A stretch of 64,000 nt of DNA, taken from the NCBI RefSeq assembly GCF_024585265.1, contig NZ_CP036533.1:3605001-3669000 (forward strand). Direction: 5' to 3'. The translations under genes were made by a program, and so were the position numbers. This stretch comes from Bradyrhizobium sp. WBAH42. Lineage in GTDB: Bacteria; Pseudomonadota; Alphaproteobacteria; Rhizobiales; Xanthobacteraceae. Under the pieces are notes generated by a model. It was not told where the DNA came from and did no database searches. It was given only the letters and a program-made list of their open reading frames with translations. Within the stretch, counting starts at the first letter, position 1. Each line of letters begins with the position of its first letter. This document shows, piece after piece, positions 37,856 to 45,532 of this stretch.

Positions 37856-38730
37856 TCTACGACATCCGTCACGTCACCACCTACGAGTATGAGAATCCCG
37901 TCAGCTTCGCCCGCTGCACGCTGCGGCTGGAGCCCAGAAGCGGCGGCGGCCAGGAGCTGATCTCGCACGAGGTCGAGATCCATCCCCGCCCGTCCGAGCG
38001 TAACGTGCGGCGCGACTTCTTCGGCACGCTGACCGAGAGCGTGGTGATCGAAGCCGCGCATCGCAACCTGCGCATTGACTCGCGCTCGCGGGTTTCGATC
38101 TCGCGCCGGCCGCCGGCGCGCGATGCGGTCAGCCCGCCCTGGGAGAGCATTCGCGACATCGCGTTCGAAGCAACCAGCCTCGGGCCGTCCTCGCCGGTCG
38201 GCTATGTCTTTGCCAGCCCCCTGGTGCCGGTGCTGCGCCCGGTCAGCGCCTATGCCGGGATGAGCTTTCCGCCCGGCGCGGGCATCCTCACCGGCGCCGT
38301 CGACCTGATGCGACGCATCCGCGGCGAATTCCGTTACGATCCCAAGGCGACCGTGATCTCGACGCCGCTCGACGAGGTCTTCGACAAGCGTCACGGCGTC
38401 TGCCAGGACTTTGCCCATGTCATGATTGCCGGGCTGCGCGGGCTCGGCCTGCCCGCGGCCTATGTCAGCGGCTATTTGCGCACCATTCCGCCGCCGGGCC
38501 AGCCGCGGCTGCAAGGTGCCGACGCCACCCACGCCTGGGTGTCGCTGTGGTGCGGGGCCGAGCTCGGCTGGATCGATCTCGATCCGACCAACGATCTCCT
38601 CATCGGCAACGATCACATCGTGCTCGCAATGGGGCGCGATTTTTCCGACGTCTCGCCGGTCGACGGCATCATCGTCGGCTCGCCCAAGCAGAAGCTCGCC
38701 GTCGCCGTCGACGTGCTGCAGGTGGAGTAG
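37852..38730 (+). CDS. Transglutaminase-like protein
   Basis: A 292-residue protein with the transglutaminase N-terminal domain (about 1-85, beginning [18 protein letters not shown]) and a transglutaminase core with Cys184 in RHGVCQDFAHVM, His227 in DATHAWVSLW and Asp244 in WIDLDPTNDLLIGNDHI. It is probably an intracellular cysteine peptidase or amide-bond enzyme rather than a calcium-dependent transglutaminase. Start GTG at 37852 overlaps the upstream TGA by 4 bases. It closes a three-gene operon. The proteasome-like Anbu gene that often accompanies this set is not present here: the next gene, 252 bases on, is an HD protein. Confidence 0.88.
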   Translation: MIYDIRHVTTYEYENPVSFARCTLRLEPRSGGGQELISHEVEIHPRPSERNVRRDFFGTLTESVVIEAAHRNLRIDSRSRVSISRRPPARDAVSPPWESIRDIAFEATSLGPSSPVGYVFASPLVPVLRPVSAYAGMSFPPGAGILTGAVDLMRRIRGEFRYDPKATVISTPLDEVFDKRHGVCQDFAHVMIAGLRGLGLPAAYVSGYLRTIPPPGQPRLQGADATHAWVSLWCGAELGWIDLDPTNDLLIGNDHIVLAMGRDFSDVSPVDGIIVGSPKQKLAVAVDVLQVE

Positions 38731-38950
38731 CCGGCCCGCGCGTCCAATTCCCTGCGGTGCCGCGCCCCGAGCGGCGGCAGCGGCTTTCCGGCTGCTTTGG
38801 GTTGTGTTAAACTGTGGCCGCAACCGTGATGTTGCGCAGCGAAACGACGCGGTATTTTCGTATTTTCGTCCCCGACGTTTGGTTACCCGGCCCAAGATGG
38901 GCTATGCTCCCCGCTGCGTCGAGGACAAGAATGAGACGTCGGGAGACGGC

Positions 38951-38986
38951 ATGGGACACCAGCGGCGGACGGGGCTGCATCCATGA
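38951..38986 (+). CDS. Possible 11-codon leader ORF before the HD gene
   Basis: ATG at 38951 with GGGAG upstream opens a frame of 11 codons (MGHQRRTGLHP) whose TGA at 38984-38986 overlaps the ATG of the HD gene (38983) as ATGA. The HD start itself has only a weak GGACGGGG element. Translation of the leader could therefore deliver ribosomes to the HD gene. It may equally be chance; there is no family or repeat support. Confidence 0.25.
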   Translation: MGHQRRTGLHP

Positions 38987-39810
38987 TAACCTTACCGAGA
39001 CTGGCGGCCGAATCCCTGGAGGAATTCCTCGGCAAGTTCCTGCGTCGCCGGTTCGATGAAACTGCCGCGAGCATCGTGGAGAGTGCGACCCGCACCGCGA
39101 TGGAGTGTATCGGCAACAGCGATGCGCTCTATCACAACATCGAGCATACGATGCTGGTGACGCTGGCAGCCCAGGCGATCCTCCGCGGCCGAAGTCTTCA
39201 TACCCATCTGTCGGCCGAGGATTACGTCCACGTCCTGATCGCCTGCCTCGCTCACGACATCGGCTATGTGCGAGGCCTGTTCGAGGAGGACGATGAGGAC
39301 GGCTTTCTGGTCGACGCGGCCGGCACCAAGGTTTCCCTGCCGCGGGGTGCATCCGACGCCAGCCTGATGATGTATCACGTCGATCGATCGAAATTGTACG
39401 TGACGCGGCGACTGCGGCATATTCCGGGACTCGATCCGGAACGCGTCGCCCGTGCCATCGAAGGCACAAGGTTCCCCGCTCAGCAGGGCCAGGACTATGA
39501 CGACGAAGCTTCGATCCTGCGTGCGGCCGACTTCATCGGCCAGCTCGGCGATCCCAATTATCTGCGCAAGGCCAATGCGCTCTATTACGAGTTCGAGGAG
39601 GTCGGCATCAACCGCCAGCTCGGCTACGACTCGCCCGCCGACATCGTGAACCGCTACCCGCAATTCTATTGGAACAGCGTCGCACCGCACATCCAGACCG
39701 AGATCGGCTATCTCAACAAGACCGAGATTGGCCGGCAATGGATCGCCAATCTCTACAGCAACGTGTTCCGCGCCGAACGCGACATCTCGCTGTCCGGTCC
39801 GCAGAAGTAG
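38983..39810 (+). CDS. HD-domain metal-dependent phosphohydrolase
   Basis: A 275-residue protein with an HD domain: His51 and His55 in LYHNIEHTMLV, then the His-Asp pair His91-Asp92 in ACLAHDIGYVRGLF, and a downstream acidic segment DDEASILRAADFIGQLGDPNYLRK (about 168-191) that may give the last metal ligand. No sensor or GGDEF/GYP motif is seen, so it is unlike the HD-GYP cyclic-di-GMP enzymes. It is a predicted phosphohydrolase or phosphodiesterase with unknown substrate. It stands after the transglutaminase operon and before a small palindromic repeat (39820-39903). Confidence 0.8.
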   Translation: MITLPRLAAESLEEFLGKFLRRRFDETAASIVESATRTAMECIGNSDALYHNIEHTMLVTLAAQAILRGRSLHTHLSAEDYVHVLIACLAHDIGYVRGLFEEDDEDGFLVDAAGTKVSLPRGASDASLMMYHVDRSKLYVTRRLRHIPGLDPERVARAIEGTRFPAQQGQDYDDEASILRAADFIGQLGDPNYLRKANALYYEFEEVGINRQLGYDSPADIVNRYPQFYWNSVAPHIQTEIGYLNKTEIGRQWIANLYSNVFRAERDISLSGPQK

Positions 39811-39819
39811 ATCGGGCTC

Positions 39820-39903
39820 TCGTAGCCCGGATGGAGCGAAAGCGAAATCCGGCATTCGCGGATGCTGGCGTCCCGGCTTGCGCTACGCTCCATCCAGGCT
39901 AGC
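39820..39903. repeat. Palindromic repeat (TCGTAGCCCGGATGGAGCG type)
   Basis: TCGTAGCCCGGATGGAGCG at the left and CGCTCCATCCAGGCTAGC at the right are inverted copies with a few mismatches; an inner GAAATCCGG / CCGGCTT arm is weaker. It sits between the HD gene and the alpha/beta hydrolase, covering an upstream in-frame ATG of the latter. Confidence 0.6.
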
Positions 39904-39927
39904 TGGCCCCAATACCGTGAGCAAATC

Positions 39928-40821
39928 ATGCAACAAAAAACCATCACCACGGATATCCTCGACATCGCTTATCGCGAATACGGTGCGCCGGACGGCTGGC
40001 CCTGCATCATGGGGCACGGCTTTCCCTATGACGTGAACGCCTATGCCGAGACCGCGCCGATCCTTGCTGAGGCCGGCGCACGCGTGCTGGTGCCCTGGCT
40101 GCGCGGCTATGGGCCGACGCGTTTCCGTTCCACTGCAACGCTGCGCTCCGGCGAGCAGGCGGCGCTCGGCGCCGATCTCTTGGCCTTCATGGATGCGCTT
40201 CGTATCGAGCGCGCAATCGTCGGCGGCTATGATTGGGGAGGGCGCGCCGCCTGCGTGGTCTCGGCGCTCCATCCGGAGCGCGTGATCGGTCTCGTCTCCG
40301 GCAATTCCTACAACATCCAGAACATCGCCCGATCCATGGAGCCGGCTTCGCCACCGGAGGAGGCGGCGCTCTGGTATCAATATCTCTTCCACAACGAGCG
40401 CGGCCGCCGCGCGCTGGAGCGCAACCGCCGCGGCTTTGCGCGTCAGCTCTGGACGATGTGGTCGCCGAAATGGACATTCGACGACGCGACGTTCGAGACG
40501 AGCGCTGCATCGTTCGACAATCCTGACTTCGTCGACGTCGTGATCCACTCCTACCGCCACCGTTATGCGCTGGTGGCGGGCGATCCCGCCTATGCGGGAA
40601 TAGAGGCAAAGCTCGCCGCGCAGCCGCCGATCCGTGTGCCGACCATTGCGATCGACGGCGACAGCGACGGCGTCAATCCCGGCACCGCCCACCACGCGGG
40701 CAAGTTCGAGGGATTTTTCGAGCGCCGCGTCTTCACCGATGCCGGTCACAACCTGCCGCAGGAGCGGCCCGCCGAATGGGCGCAGGCCGTGATCGACGTC
40801 CGGAAAGCGACTGCGTCATAG
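39928..40821 (+). CDS. Alpha/beta hydrolase, epoxide-hydrolase/dehalogenase type
   Basis: A 297-residue alpha/beta hydrolase. The nucleophile elbow is VGGYDWGGRAACV with aspartate (Asp102) rather than serine as nucleophile, as in epoxide hydrolases and haloalkane dehalogenases. The oxyanion HGFP lies near residue 30-33, and the general-base histidine in DAGHNLPQERP near 277. It should hydrolyse an epoxide or a carbon-halogen bond; the substrate is not identifiable. The ATG at 39928 (MQQKTITTDI) is chosen over an upstream ATG at 39862 that begins inside the palindromic repeat. Downstream on the same strand is folE at 40991, after 169 bases. Confidence 0.84.
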   Translation: MQQKTITTDILDIAYREYGAPDGWPCIMGHGFPYDVNAYAETAPILAEAGARVLVPWLRGYGPTRFRSTATLRSGEQAALGADLLAFMDALRIERAIVGGYDWGGRAACVVSALHPERVIGLVSGNSYNIQNIARSMEPASPPEEAALWYQYLFHNERGRRALERNRRGFARQLWTMWSPKWTFDDATFETSAASFDNPDFVDVVIHSYRHRYALVAGDPAYAGIEAKLAAQPPIRVPTIAIDGDSDGVNPGTAHHAGKFEGFFERRVFTDAGHNLPQERPAEWAQAVIDVRKATAS

Positions 40822-40990
40822 GCAGCGCCGACGCGCCTTCGGCGCTCCTCACCTGAGGCTATGGCGCGCTGGCGCTGGGCCAACGACCCCGTTCCCCAAA
40901 TTTCCCTGATCTGCGGGAACCTTTTCCGATTGCAGCCGTCCAAGCTGTGGGCCCGCTTCCATAGGCGGGATCGTTGCAGGGAGGATCTTG

Positions 40991-41617
40991 ATGAAGTCAT
41001 CAGTGCGCAAGCTGGAACGTGTCGCGGTGGCGCAGGCGCCGTCCGATCGGCCGGACAAAGCGGAGGTCGAGCAGGCGATCCGGACCATGATCCGCTGGGC
41101 CGGCGATGATCCGGCGCGCGACGGTTTGCGCGAGACACCTGATCGCGTCGCACGCGCTTTCGAGGAGTATTTTTCCGGATACGCGCAGGACCCGACGGAG
41201 ATCCTGCAGAAGACCTTCGAGGAGATCGAAGGCTATGACGAGATGATCGTGCTGCGCGGCGTTCGCTTCGAGAGCCATTGCGAGCACCACATGGCGCCGA
41301 TCGTCGGTCGCGCCTGGGTCGCCTATATTCCGCAGGGGCGCGTCGTCGGCATCAGCAAGCTTGCGCGCGTGGTGGACGTCTACGCGAAACGGCTTCAGAT
41401 CCAGGAGAAGATGACCGCGCAGATCGCCAATACCATCAACGACGTGCTCAAGCCCGAAGGCGTCGGCGTCATCATCAAGGCGACGCATCATTGCATGACC
41501 ACGCGCGGTGCGCACAAGCCGGGGACCGATCTCGTCACCAGCCGCATGCTGGGTGTGTTCCGCGACAGTGCGCTGACGCGCCAGGAACTGCTGGGGCTCG
41601 CCAATTCGGACGATTAA
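40991..41617 (+). CDS. folE: GTP cyclohydrolase I
   Basis: A 208-residue GTP cyclohydrolase I, the first enzyme of tetrahydrofolate/tetrahydrobiopterin synthesis, making 7,8-dihydroneopterin triphosphate from GTP. Zinc ligands are Cys97 and His in [20 protein letters not shown], and Cys168 in [33 protein letters not shown] near 47 and [19 protein letters not shown] near 127 are family segments. Start ATG at 40991 ([12 protein letters not shown]) follows GGGAGG. A Rieske/FAD reductase gene begins 27 bases downstream with AAGGAGG, suggesting co-transcription, which is unusual for folate genes. Confidence 0.93.
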   Translation: MKSSVRKLERVAVAQAPSDRPDKAEVEQAIRTMIRWAGDDPARDGLRETPDRVARAFEEYFSGYAQDPTEILQKTFEEIEGYDEMIVLRGVRFESHCEHHMAPIVGRAWVAYIPQGRVVGISKLARVVDVYAKRLQIQEKMTAQIANTINDVLKPEGVGVIIKATHHCMTTRGAHKPGTDLVTSRMLGVFRDSALTRQELLGLANSDD

Positions 41618-41644
41618 CCCCGCGCGCGCAAGGAGGCGTTTGCC

Positions 41645-43168
41645 ATGGCCGAAGACAACAAGCCGAGCGGACCCGACCTGAGCAAAGGCGTGTCGCTGAC
41701 CGCGTTCAAGGATGGCAAATTGCTCGGTCACGTCGGCGAGGACGACGTTCTGCTGGTGCAAGCCGGCGGCGAGATCTTTGCGATCGAGCCGGCCTGCAGC
41801 CATTATCATGGCCCGCTTGCCGACGGCTTGGTGGTGGGCGACAGCATCCGCTGTCCCTGGCATCATGCCTGCTTCTCCTTGCGCACGGGCGAAGCCAGTC
41901 GTCCGCCGGCATTGAATGCGCTGGCGGTGTGGGAGGTCGAGCGCGATCGGGACAAAATCATCGTTCGGCGCAAGCGCGAGGCACCGAAGCCGCCGGCTGC
42001 ACATCGCAGCGCGGCAACGCCCGACAAATTCGTCATTGTCGGCGGCGGTGCTGCCGGCTTCGCTGCCGCCGAGACGCTCCGGCGTGAGGGTTTTGCCGGC
42101 GCCATCACCATGCTCAGCAATGACGGCGCGATGCCGGTCGACCGGCCCAACCTGTCCAAGGACTACCTCGCGGGCAACGCGCCGGAGGACTGGTTGCCGT
42201 TGCGCGGCGAGGATTATTACCGGGACGCCGGTATCGATCTCAGGCTCAACACCGACGTCGCTGCCATCGGTCTCAAGACGCGCAGTGTGACGCTGGGCAA
42301 TGGCGACAAGCTCCCATTCGATCGGCTGCTGCTCGCGACCGGCGCCGAGCCGGTCAAGCTGCAGATTCCGGGCGCGGACCAGCCGCATGTTCACACCCTG
42401 CGGACCGTCGCCGACAGCCGCGCCATCATCAAGGCCGCAGGGAGTGCGAGGCGCGCGCTGGTGATCGGCGCCAGCTTCATCGGCCTCGAAGTCGCCGCCT
42501 CCTTGCGGGCGCGCAAGATCGAGGTGCACGTGGTCGCGCCGGAGGAGCGGCCGATGCAGAGGGTGCTCGGCGCCGAGATGGGCGACTTCATCCGGTCGCT
42601 GCACGAAGAGAACGGCGTGATCTTCCACCTGAAGGACACCGTCGACCATCTCGATGGCCTGCGCGCGACGCTGAAAAGCGGCGCCATCATCGAGGCCGAC
42701 CTCGTCGTCGTCGGCATCGGCGTCAAGCCGCGCCTTGCGCTCGCCGAGCAGGCGGGACTGGCGGCTGATCGTGGCGTCAGCGTGAGTGAATATCTGGAGA
42801 CCAGTGTATCCGGCATCTTCGCGGCCGGCGACATTGCCCGCTGGCCTGACTCGCACTCGCGGCAGACCATCCGCGTCGAGCATTGGGTGGTGGCGGAGCG
42901 GCAGGGGCAGACCGCGGCGCGCAACATGCTCGGCAGGCGCGAGCGCTTCGATGCGGTGCCGTTCTTCTGGAGCCAGCACTACGACGTGCCGATCAACTAT
43001 GTCGGCCACGCCGAAAACTTCGACGACATCGCGATCGACGGCAGTATTTCGGGAAGGGACTGCCTGCTGAAGTACCGCAAGGGCGGTCGCGTGCTTGCCG
43101 TCGCTTCAATTTATCGCGATCTCGACAATCTCAAGGCCGAGCTCGAAATGGAGCGGCCACGCCGCTGA
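41645..43168 (+). CDS. Rieske-domain FAD-dependent oxidoreductase
   Basis: A 507-residue protein made of an N-terminal Rieske [2Fe-2S] domain and a C-terminal FAD/NAD pyridine nucleotide-disulfide-type reductase. Rieske ligands are Cys51-x-His53 and Cys70-Pro-Trp-His73. The reductase part has VIVGGGAAGFAAAETLRREG near 130-149, GASFIGLEVAASLRARKIEVHVVAPE near 275-300, and GIFAAGDIARWPDS near 390. This is like the ferredoxin reductase of aromatic oxygenases or the AIF-like Rieske reductases. It probably passes electrons from NADH to a redox partner. It has a strong ribosome site (AAGGAGG), 27 bases after folE. Confidence 0.88.
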   Translation: MAEDNKPSGPDLSKGVSLTAFKDGKLLGHVGEDDVLLVQAGGEIFAIEPACSHYHGPLADGLVVGDSIRCPWHHACFSLRTGEASRPPALNALAVWEVERDRDKIIVRRKREAPKPPAAHRSAATPDKFVIVGGGAAGFAAAETLRREGFAGAITMLSNDGAMPVDRPNLSKDYLAGNAPEDWLPLRGEDYYRDAGIDLRLNTDVAAIGLKTRSVTLGNGDKLPFDRLLLATGAEPVKLQIPGADQPHVHTLRTVADSRAIIKAAGSARRALVIGASFIGLEVAASLRARKIEVHVVAPEERPMQRVLGAEMGDFIRSLHEENGVIFHLKDTVDHLDGLRATLKSGAIIEADLVVVGIGVKPRLALAEQAGLAADRGVSVSEYLETSVSGIFAAGDIARWPDSHSRQTIRVEHWVVAERQGQTAARNMLGRRERFDAVPFFWSQHYDVPINYVGHAENFDDIAIDGSISGRDCLLKYRKGGRVLAVASIYRDLDNLKAELEMERPRR

Positions 43169-43184
43169 CGCGCCGAATTCGATC

Positions 43185-43198
43185 TTGATTTGTGTCAA
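43185..43198. promoter_or_regulatory. FixK/FNR-type box (TTGA-N6-TCAA)
   Basis: TTGATTTGTGTCAA matches the FNR/FixK2 consensus TTGA-N6-TCAA exactly and is close to a perfect palindrome. The centre (about 43191.5) lies 104 bases before the HdeD start at 43296. CRP/FNR activators bind about 40 bases before the start point, which would place it near 43232. It lies 17 bases after the stop of the Rieske-FAD gene. In Bradyrhizobium, FixK2 turns on genes under low oxygen, so the hdeD gene would be induced then. The match is seen; the regulation is inferred. Confidence 0.55.
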
Positions 43199-43295
43199 CG
43201 TTGCCGCAGGTGGGGGCTGCTCTACTGACTGTCGTCCCGGCATGGGGCGTGCTATCCTGGCGCGTGCCCGCGGGCTTCGCATGCAGGAGTGGCCC

Positions 43296-43871
43296 ATGAC
43301 AAGTGCTTCGGATGCGTCCCGTCATCCCGGTCTCGGCTCGGGTATCTCTGCGCTACACGGCAAATGGGGCTGGATCGTTGCGCTCGGCGTCGTCTATCTC
43401 ATCGCCGGCTTCGTTGCGCTCGGCAGCATGGTCATGGCGACGGTGGCGAGCGTGATCGTGGTCGGCGCCATGATGATCGTCGCCGGCGTGACGGAGATCA
43501 TCGGCGCATTCCAGATGAAGAGCTGGGGCAAGTTTCTGATCTGGGCCTTGCTCGGCGTGCTCTATGTCGTCGCCGGCTTCCTGACCTTCGCGAACCCGCT
43601 ATTCGCGGCAGTCCTGCTGACGTTGTTCCTGGGCGCGTCGCTGATAGCCTCGGGCGTGGTCCGGCTGTTTCTCGCCTTCAGCATGAAGCGCGAGAGCCCG
43701 TGGGTCTGGGTCGCGCTCTCGGGCGCCATCACGCTGCTGCTCGGCCTCCTGATCGTGGCGCGCTGGCCGGTGAACAGCGTCTATATCCTCGGCCTGTTTC
43801 TCGGTATCGATCTGATGATGGCCGGCGCCGGCTGGATCAGCCTGGGCTTTGCCTTGAAGCGGCGCGGCTAG
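43296..43871 (+). CDS. HdeD-family acid-resistance membrane protein
   Basis: A 191-residue membrane protein with six membrane segments: residues about 24-44, 49-70, 78-97, 103-124, 131-152 and 159-181. Its pattern (GWIVALGVVYLIAGFVALG, then SVIVVGAMMIVAGVTEIIGAF) fits the HdeD (DUF308) family. The family has been tied to acid or stress survival, but its molecular function is not established. Start ATG at 43296 has CAGGAG 7 to 12 bases upstream; an earlier in-frame ATG at 43281 adds five residues. It lies downstream of a FixK/FNR box, so low-oxygen induction is probable. Confidence 0.86.
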   Translation: MTSASDASRHPGLGSGISALHGKWGWIVALGVVYLIAGFVALGSMVMATVASVIVVGAMMIVAGVTEIIGAFQMKSWGKFLIWALLGVLYVVAGFLTFANPLFAAVLLTLFLGASLIASGVVRLFLAFSMKRESPWVWVALSGAITLLLGLLIVARWPVNSVYILGLFLGIDLMMAGAGWISLGFALKRRG

Positions 43872-43948
43872 CGCAACGCCATCAGCAACTCGACGCAAGA
43901 CCCTCTTGCGCAACTCCGCTGAGCTGAACGTGCTGACAACAAGCAGCA

Positions 43949-43973
43949 CGCCGCGCGATCGTCTCGCGCGGCG
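43949..43973. repeat. GC-rich 10-bp hairpin in the leader of the binding-protein gene
   Basis: CGCCGCGCGA at 43949-43958 and TCGCGCGGCG at 43964-43973 pair exactly with a 5-base loop. It ends 21 bases before the ATG at 43995. There is no T-tract, so it is a leader structure or an intergenic hairpin, not a clear terminator. Confidence 0.45.
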
Positions 43974-43994
43974 ATGTTCACCCGGGGAGAAACC

Positions 43995-45206
43995 ATGAAA
44001 GCCGCTTTGGCCCTGGCCGCAGCGCTGGCTGCCGCCTGCTTGTCCGACCCTGTCTCGGCGCAAAAATCCTACGGCCCCGGGGTCAGCGACACCGAGATCA
44101 AGATCGGCAACACCATGCCCTATAGCGGCCCGGCCTCGCCGCTCAGCATCACGGGACGGGTGATCTCCGCCTATTTCGACGAGATCAACGAGAAGGGCGG
44201 CGTTGGCGGACGCAAGCTCAACCTGATCTCGCTCGACGATGCGTTCTCGCCGCCCAAGACCATGGAAGCCGCGCGGCGCCTCGTCGAAGGCGACGGCGTC
44301 GCCTTCATCTTCGCCACCATGGGCACCGCGCCGAGCTCGGCAATCGCAAAATATCTCAACAGCAACAAGGTGCCGCAGCTCTTCCTGATCAGCTCGGCCT
44401 CGAAGTGGAACGATCCCGCCAACATGCCCTGGTCGATCGCGCTGCCCTGGGCGCCGAACTACACCAGCGAGGCCGCGATCGACGTCGCCTATGCCCGCGC
44501 CAAGAACCCGAATGCGCGCTTTGCGGTGCTCTACCAGAACGACGACGCCGGCAAGGAATATCTTCGCGGCGTCAAGGAGGCGCTCGGTGCCGACGCCGAC
44601 AAGGCGATCGCGATGGCGTCGAGCTTCGAGGTCGCCGACCCCACCGTCGATTCCCAGGTCCTGACGCTCGCCAACACCAAGGCTGACGTCTTCATGATCT
44701 ATTCGGTGACGCCGCGCGCCTGCGCGCAGGCGATCCGCAAGGCGCACGAGGTCGGCTGGCAGCCGACGCGCTTCCTGGCCAGCGGTTGCGCCAACAAGGC
44801 CACCGTGATGGTGCCGGCGGGGCTCGAGGCCGGCAAGGGGGTGCTGTCGCTCGGCGCGCTGAAGCCGTTCGTCGAGGCACCGAAGGACGATCCGGCGATG
44901 GCGGCCTATATCGACTTCATGAAGAAGCGCCTGCCCAATGCCGACATCAACAACGTCGCCGGCCTCTACGGCTACACCGTCGCCGAGGCGCTGGTGGTGC
45001 TGCTGAAGCAATGCAGGGACAATCTGACGCGCGAGAACATCATGGCGCAGGCGGCGAACCTGAAGAATGTGCCGCTGTCGCTCCTGATGCCCGGCATCAC
45101 CCTCAACACCACGCCGCAGGATTTCCGCCCGATCAAGGACGGCTACATGCTCCAGTTCGACGGCAATGACTGGGTGGTGGCGAGCGAACTGTTGCGGGGG
45201 ACGTGA
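43995..45206 (+). CDS. Branched-chain amino acid-type ABC transporter substrate-binding protein
   Basis: A 403-residue periplasmic protein with a signal peptide ([22 protein letters not shown], cut near residue 22 before QKSYGPG) and a type 1 periplasmic binding fold of the LivJ/LivK group ([22 protein letters not shown] near 27-48; [22 protein letters not shown] near 65-86). It should capture a small ligand for an ABC importer. No livHMGF genes lie near it; it is followed by a repeat region and an acyl-CoA dehydrogenase. Ligand unknown. The ATG at 43995 follows GGGGAG; an upstream in-frame ATG at 43974 would spoil the signal peptide. Confidence 0.88.
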   Translation: MKAALALAAALAAACLSDPVSAQKSYGPGVSDTEIKIGNTMPYSGPASPLSITGRVISAYFDEINEKGGVGGRKLNLISLDDAFSPPKTMEAARRLVEGDGVAFIFATMGTAPSSAIAKYLNSNKVPQLFLISSASKWNDPANMPWSIALPWAPNYTSEAAIDVAYARAKNPNARFAVLYQNDDAGKEYLRGVKEALGADADKAIAMASSFEVADPTVDSQVLTLANTKADVFMIYSVTPRACAQAIRKAHEVGWQPTRFLASGCANKATVMVPAGLEAGKGVLSLGALKPFVEAPKDDPAMAAYIDFMKKRLPNADINNVAGLYGYTVAEALVVLLKQCRDNLTRENIMAQAANLKNVPLSLLMPGITLNTTPQDFRPIKDGYMLQFDGNDWVVASELLRGT

Positions 45207-45243
45207 GGCGGGGGCTCTCACCGCGAACTCGGAATCGTAGAAT

Positions 45244-45338
45244 CGTAGGGTGGGCAAAGGCGCCCTTGCGCCGTGCCCACCATCTATCAATGATGATCGA
45301 AAGAATGCGTGGGCACGCTTCGCTTTGCCCACCCTGCA
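45244..45338. repeat. Palindromic repeat GTAGGGTGGGCAAAG, copy 3
   Basis: CGTAGGGTGGGCAAAGGCGC on the left and CGCTTTGCCCACCCTGCA on the right are near-inverted; the inner CCGTGCCCACC and CGTGGGCACG pair. The order of the inner and outer parts is turned round relative to copies 1 and 2, so this copy lies in the opposite orientation. Confidence 0.75.
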
Positions 45339-45379
45339 GGACTGAAGGGGACGTGAGGGGCGGCCGAGGAGGCGGTGCT

Positions 45380-45516
45380 CCCTCTCCCCTTGCGGGAGAG
45401 GGTGGATGCGCGAAGCGCAGCCGGGTGAGGGGTCTCTCTCCTCACGAACGTTGTCGCCGACGGAGAGAACCCCTCATCCGGCGCTTCGCGCCACCTTCTC
45501 CCGCAAGGGGAGAAGG
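45380..45516. repeat. Palindromic repeat, CTCCCC...GGGGAG family, copy 5
   Basis: CCCTCTCCCCTTGCGGGAGA and TTCTCCCGCAAGGGGAGAAG as inverted ends, with GGGTGAGGGGTCTC and ACCCCTCATCCG inside. It is nearly the same as copy 4 at 31770. Confidence 0.75.
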
Positions 45517-45532
45517 AAGAAGGAGACCCATC

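Larger units (their letters stand above)
45207..45532. other. Gene-free 326-base region, two palindromic repeats
   Basis: The gap between the binding-protein gene and the acyl-CoA dehydrogenase holds the repeats listed at 45244 and 45380 and, at its end, the AAGGAG ribosome site of the dehydrogenase. An open frame of the dehydrogenase gene extends leftwards through both repeats, but its translation is low-complexity. I see no other coding sequence. Confidence 0.6.

Noticed and set aside
40916..40943. GGAAC-N16-CGTC and TTGCAGCCGTCCAA before folE, considered as EcfG and FNR sites
   Set aside because: Each has a mismatch in a key half-site (CGTC for CGTT; CCAA for GCAA), and overlapping weak matches to two consensus types are expected by chance.
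41000..43009. A 669-codon minus-strand frame opposite folE and the Rieske-FAD gene
   Set aside because: Both opposite-strand genes have intact catalytic motifs; the minus frame has none and is low-complexity.
43599..45332. A 577-codon minus-strand frame opposite HdeD and the binding-protein gene
   Set aside because: It covers two genes on the other strand that have a signal peptide and membrane helices of their own; no recognisable domain.
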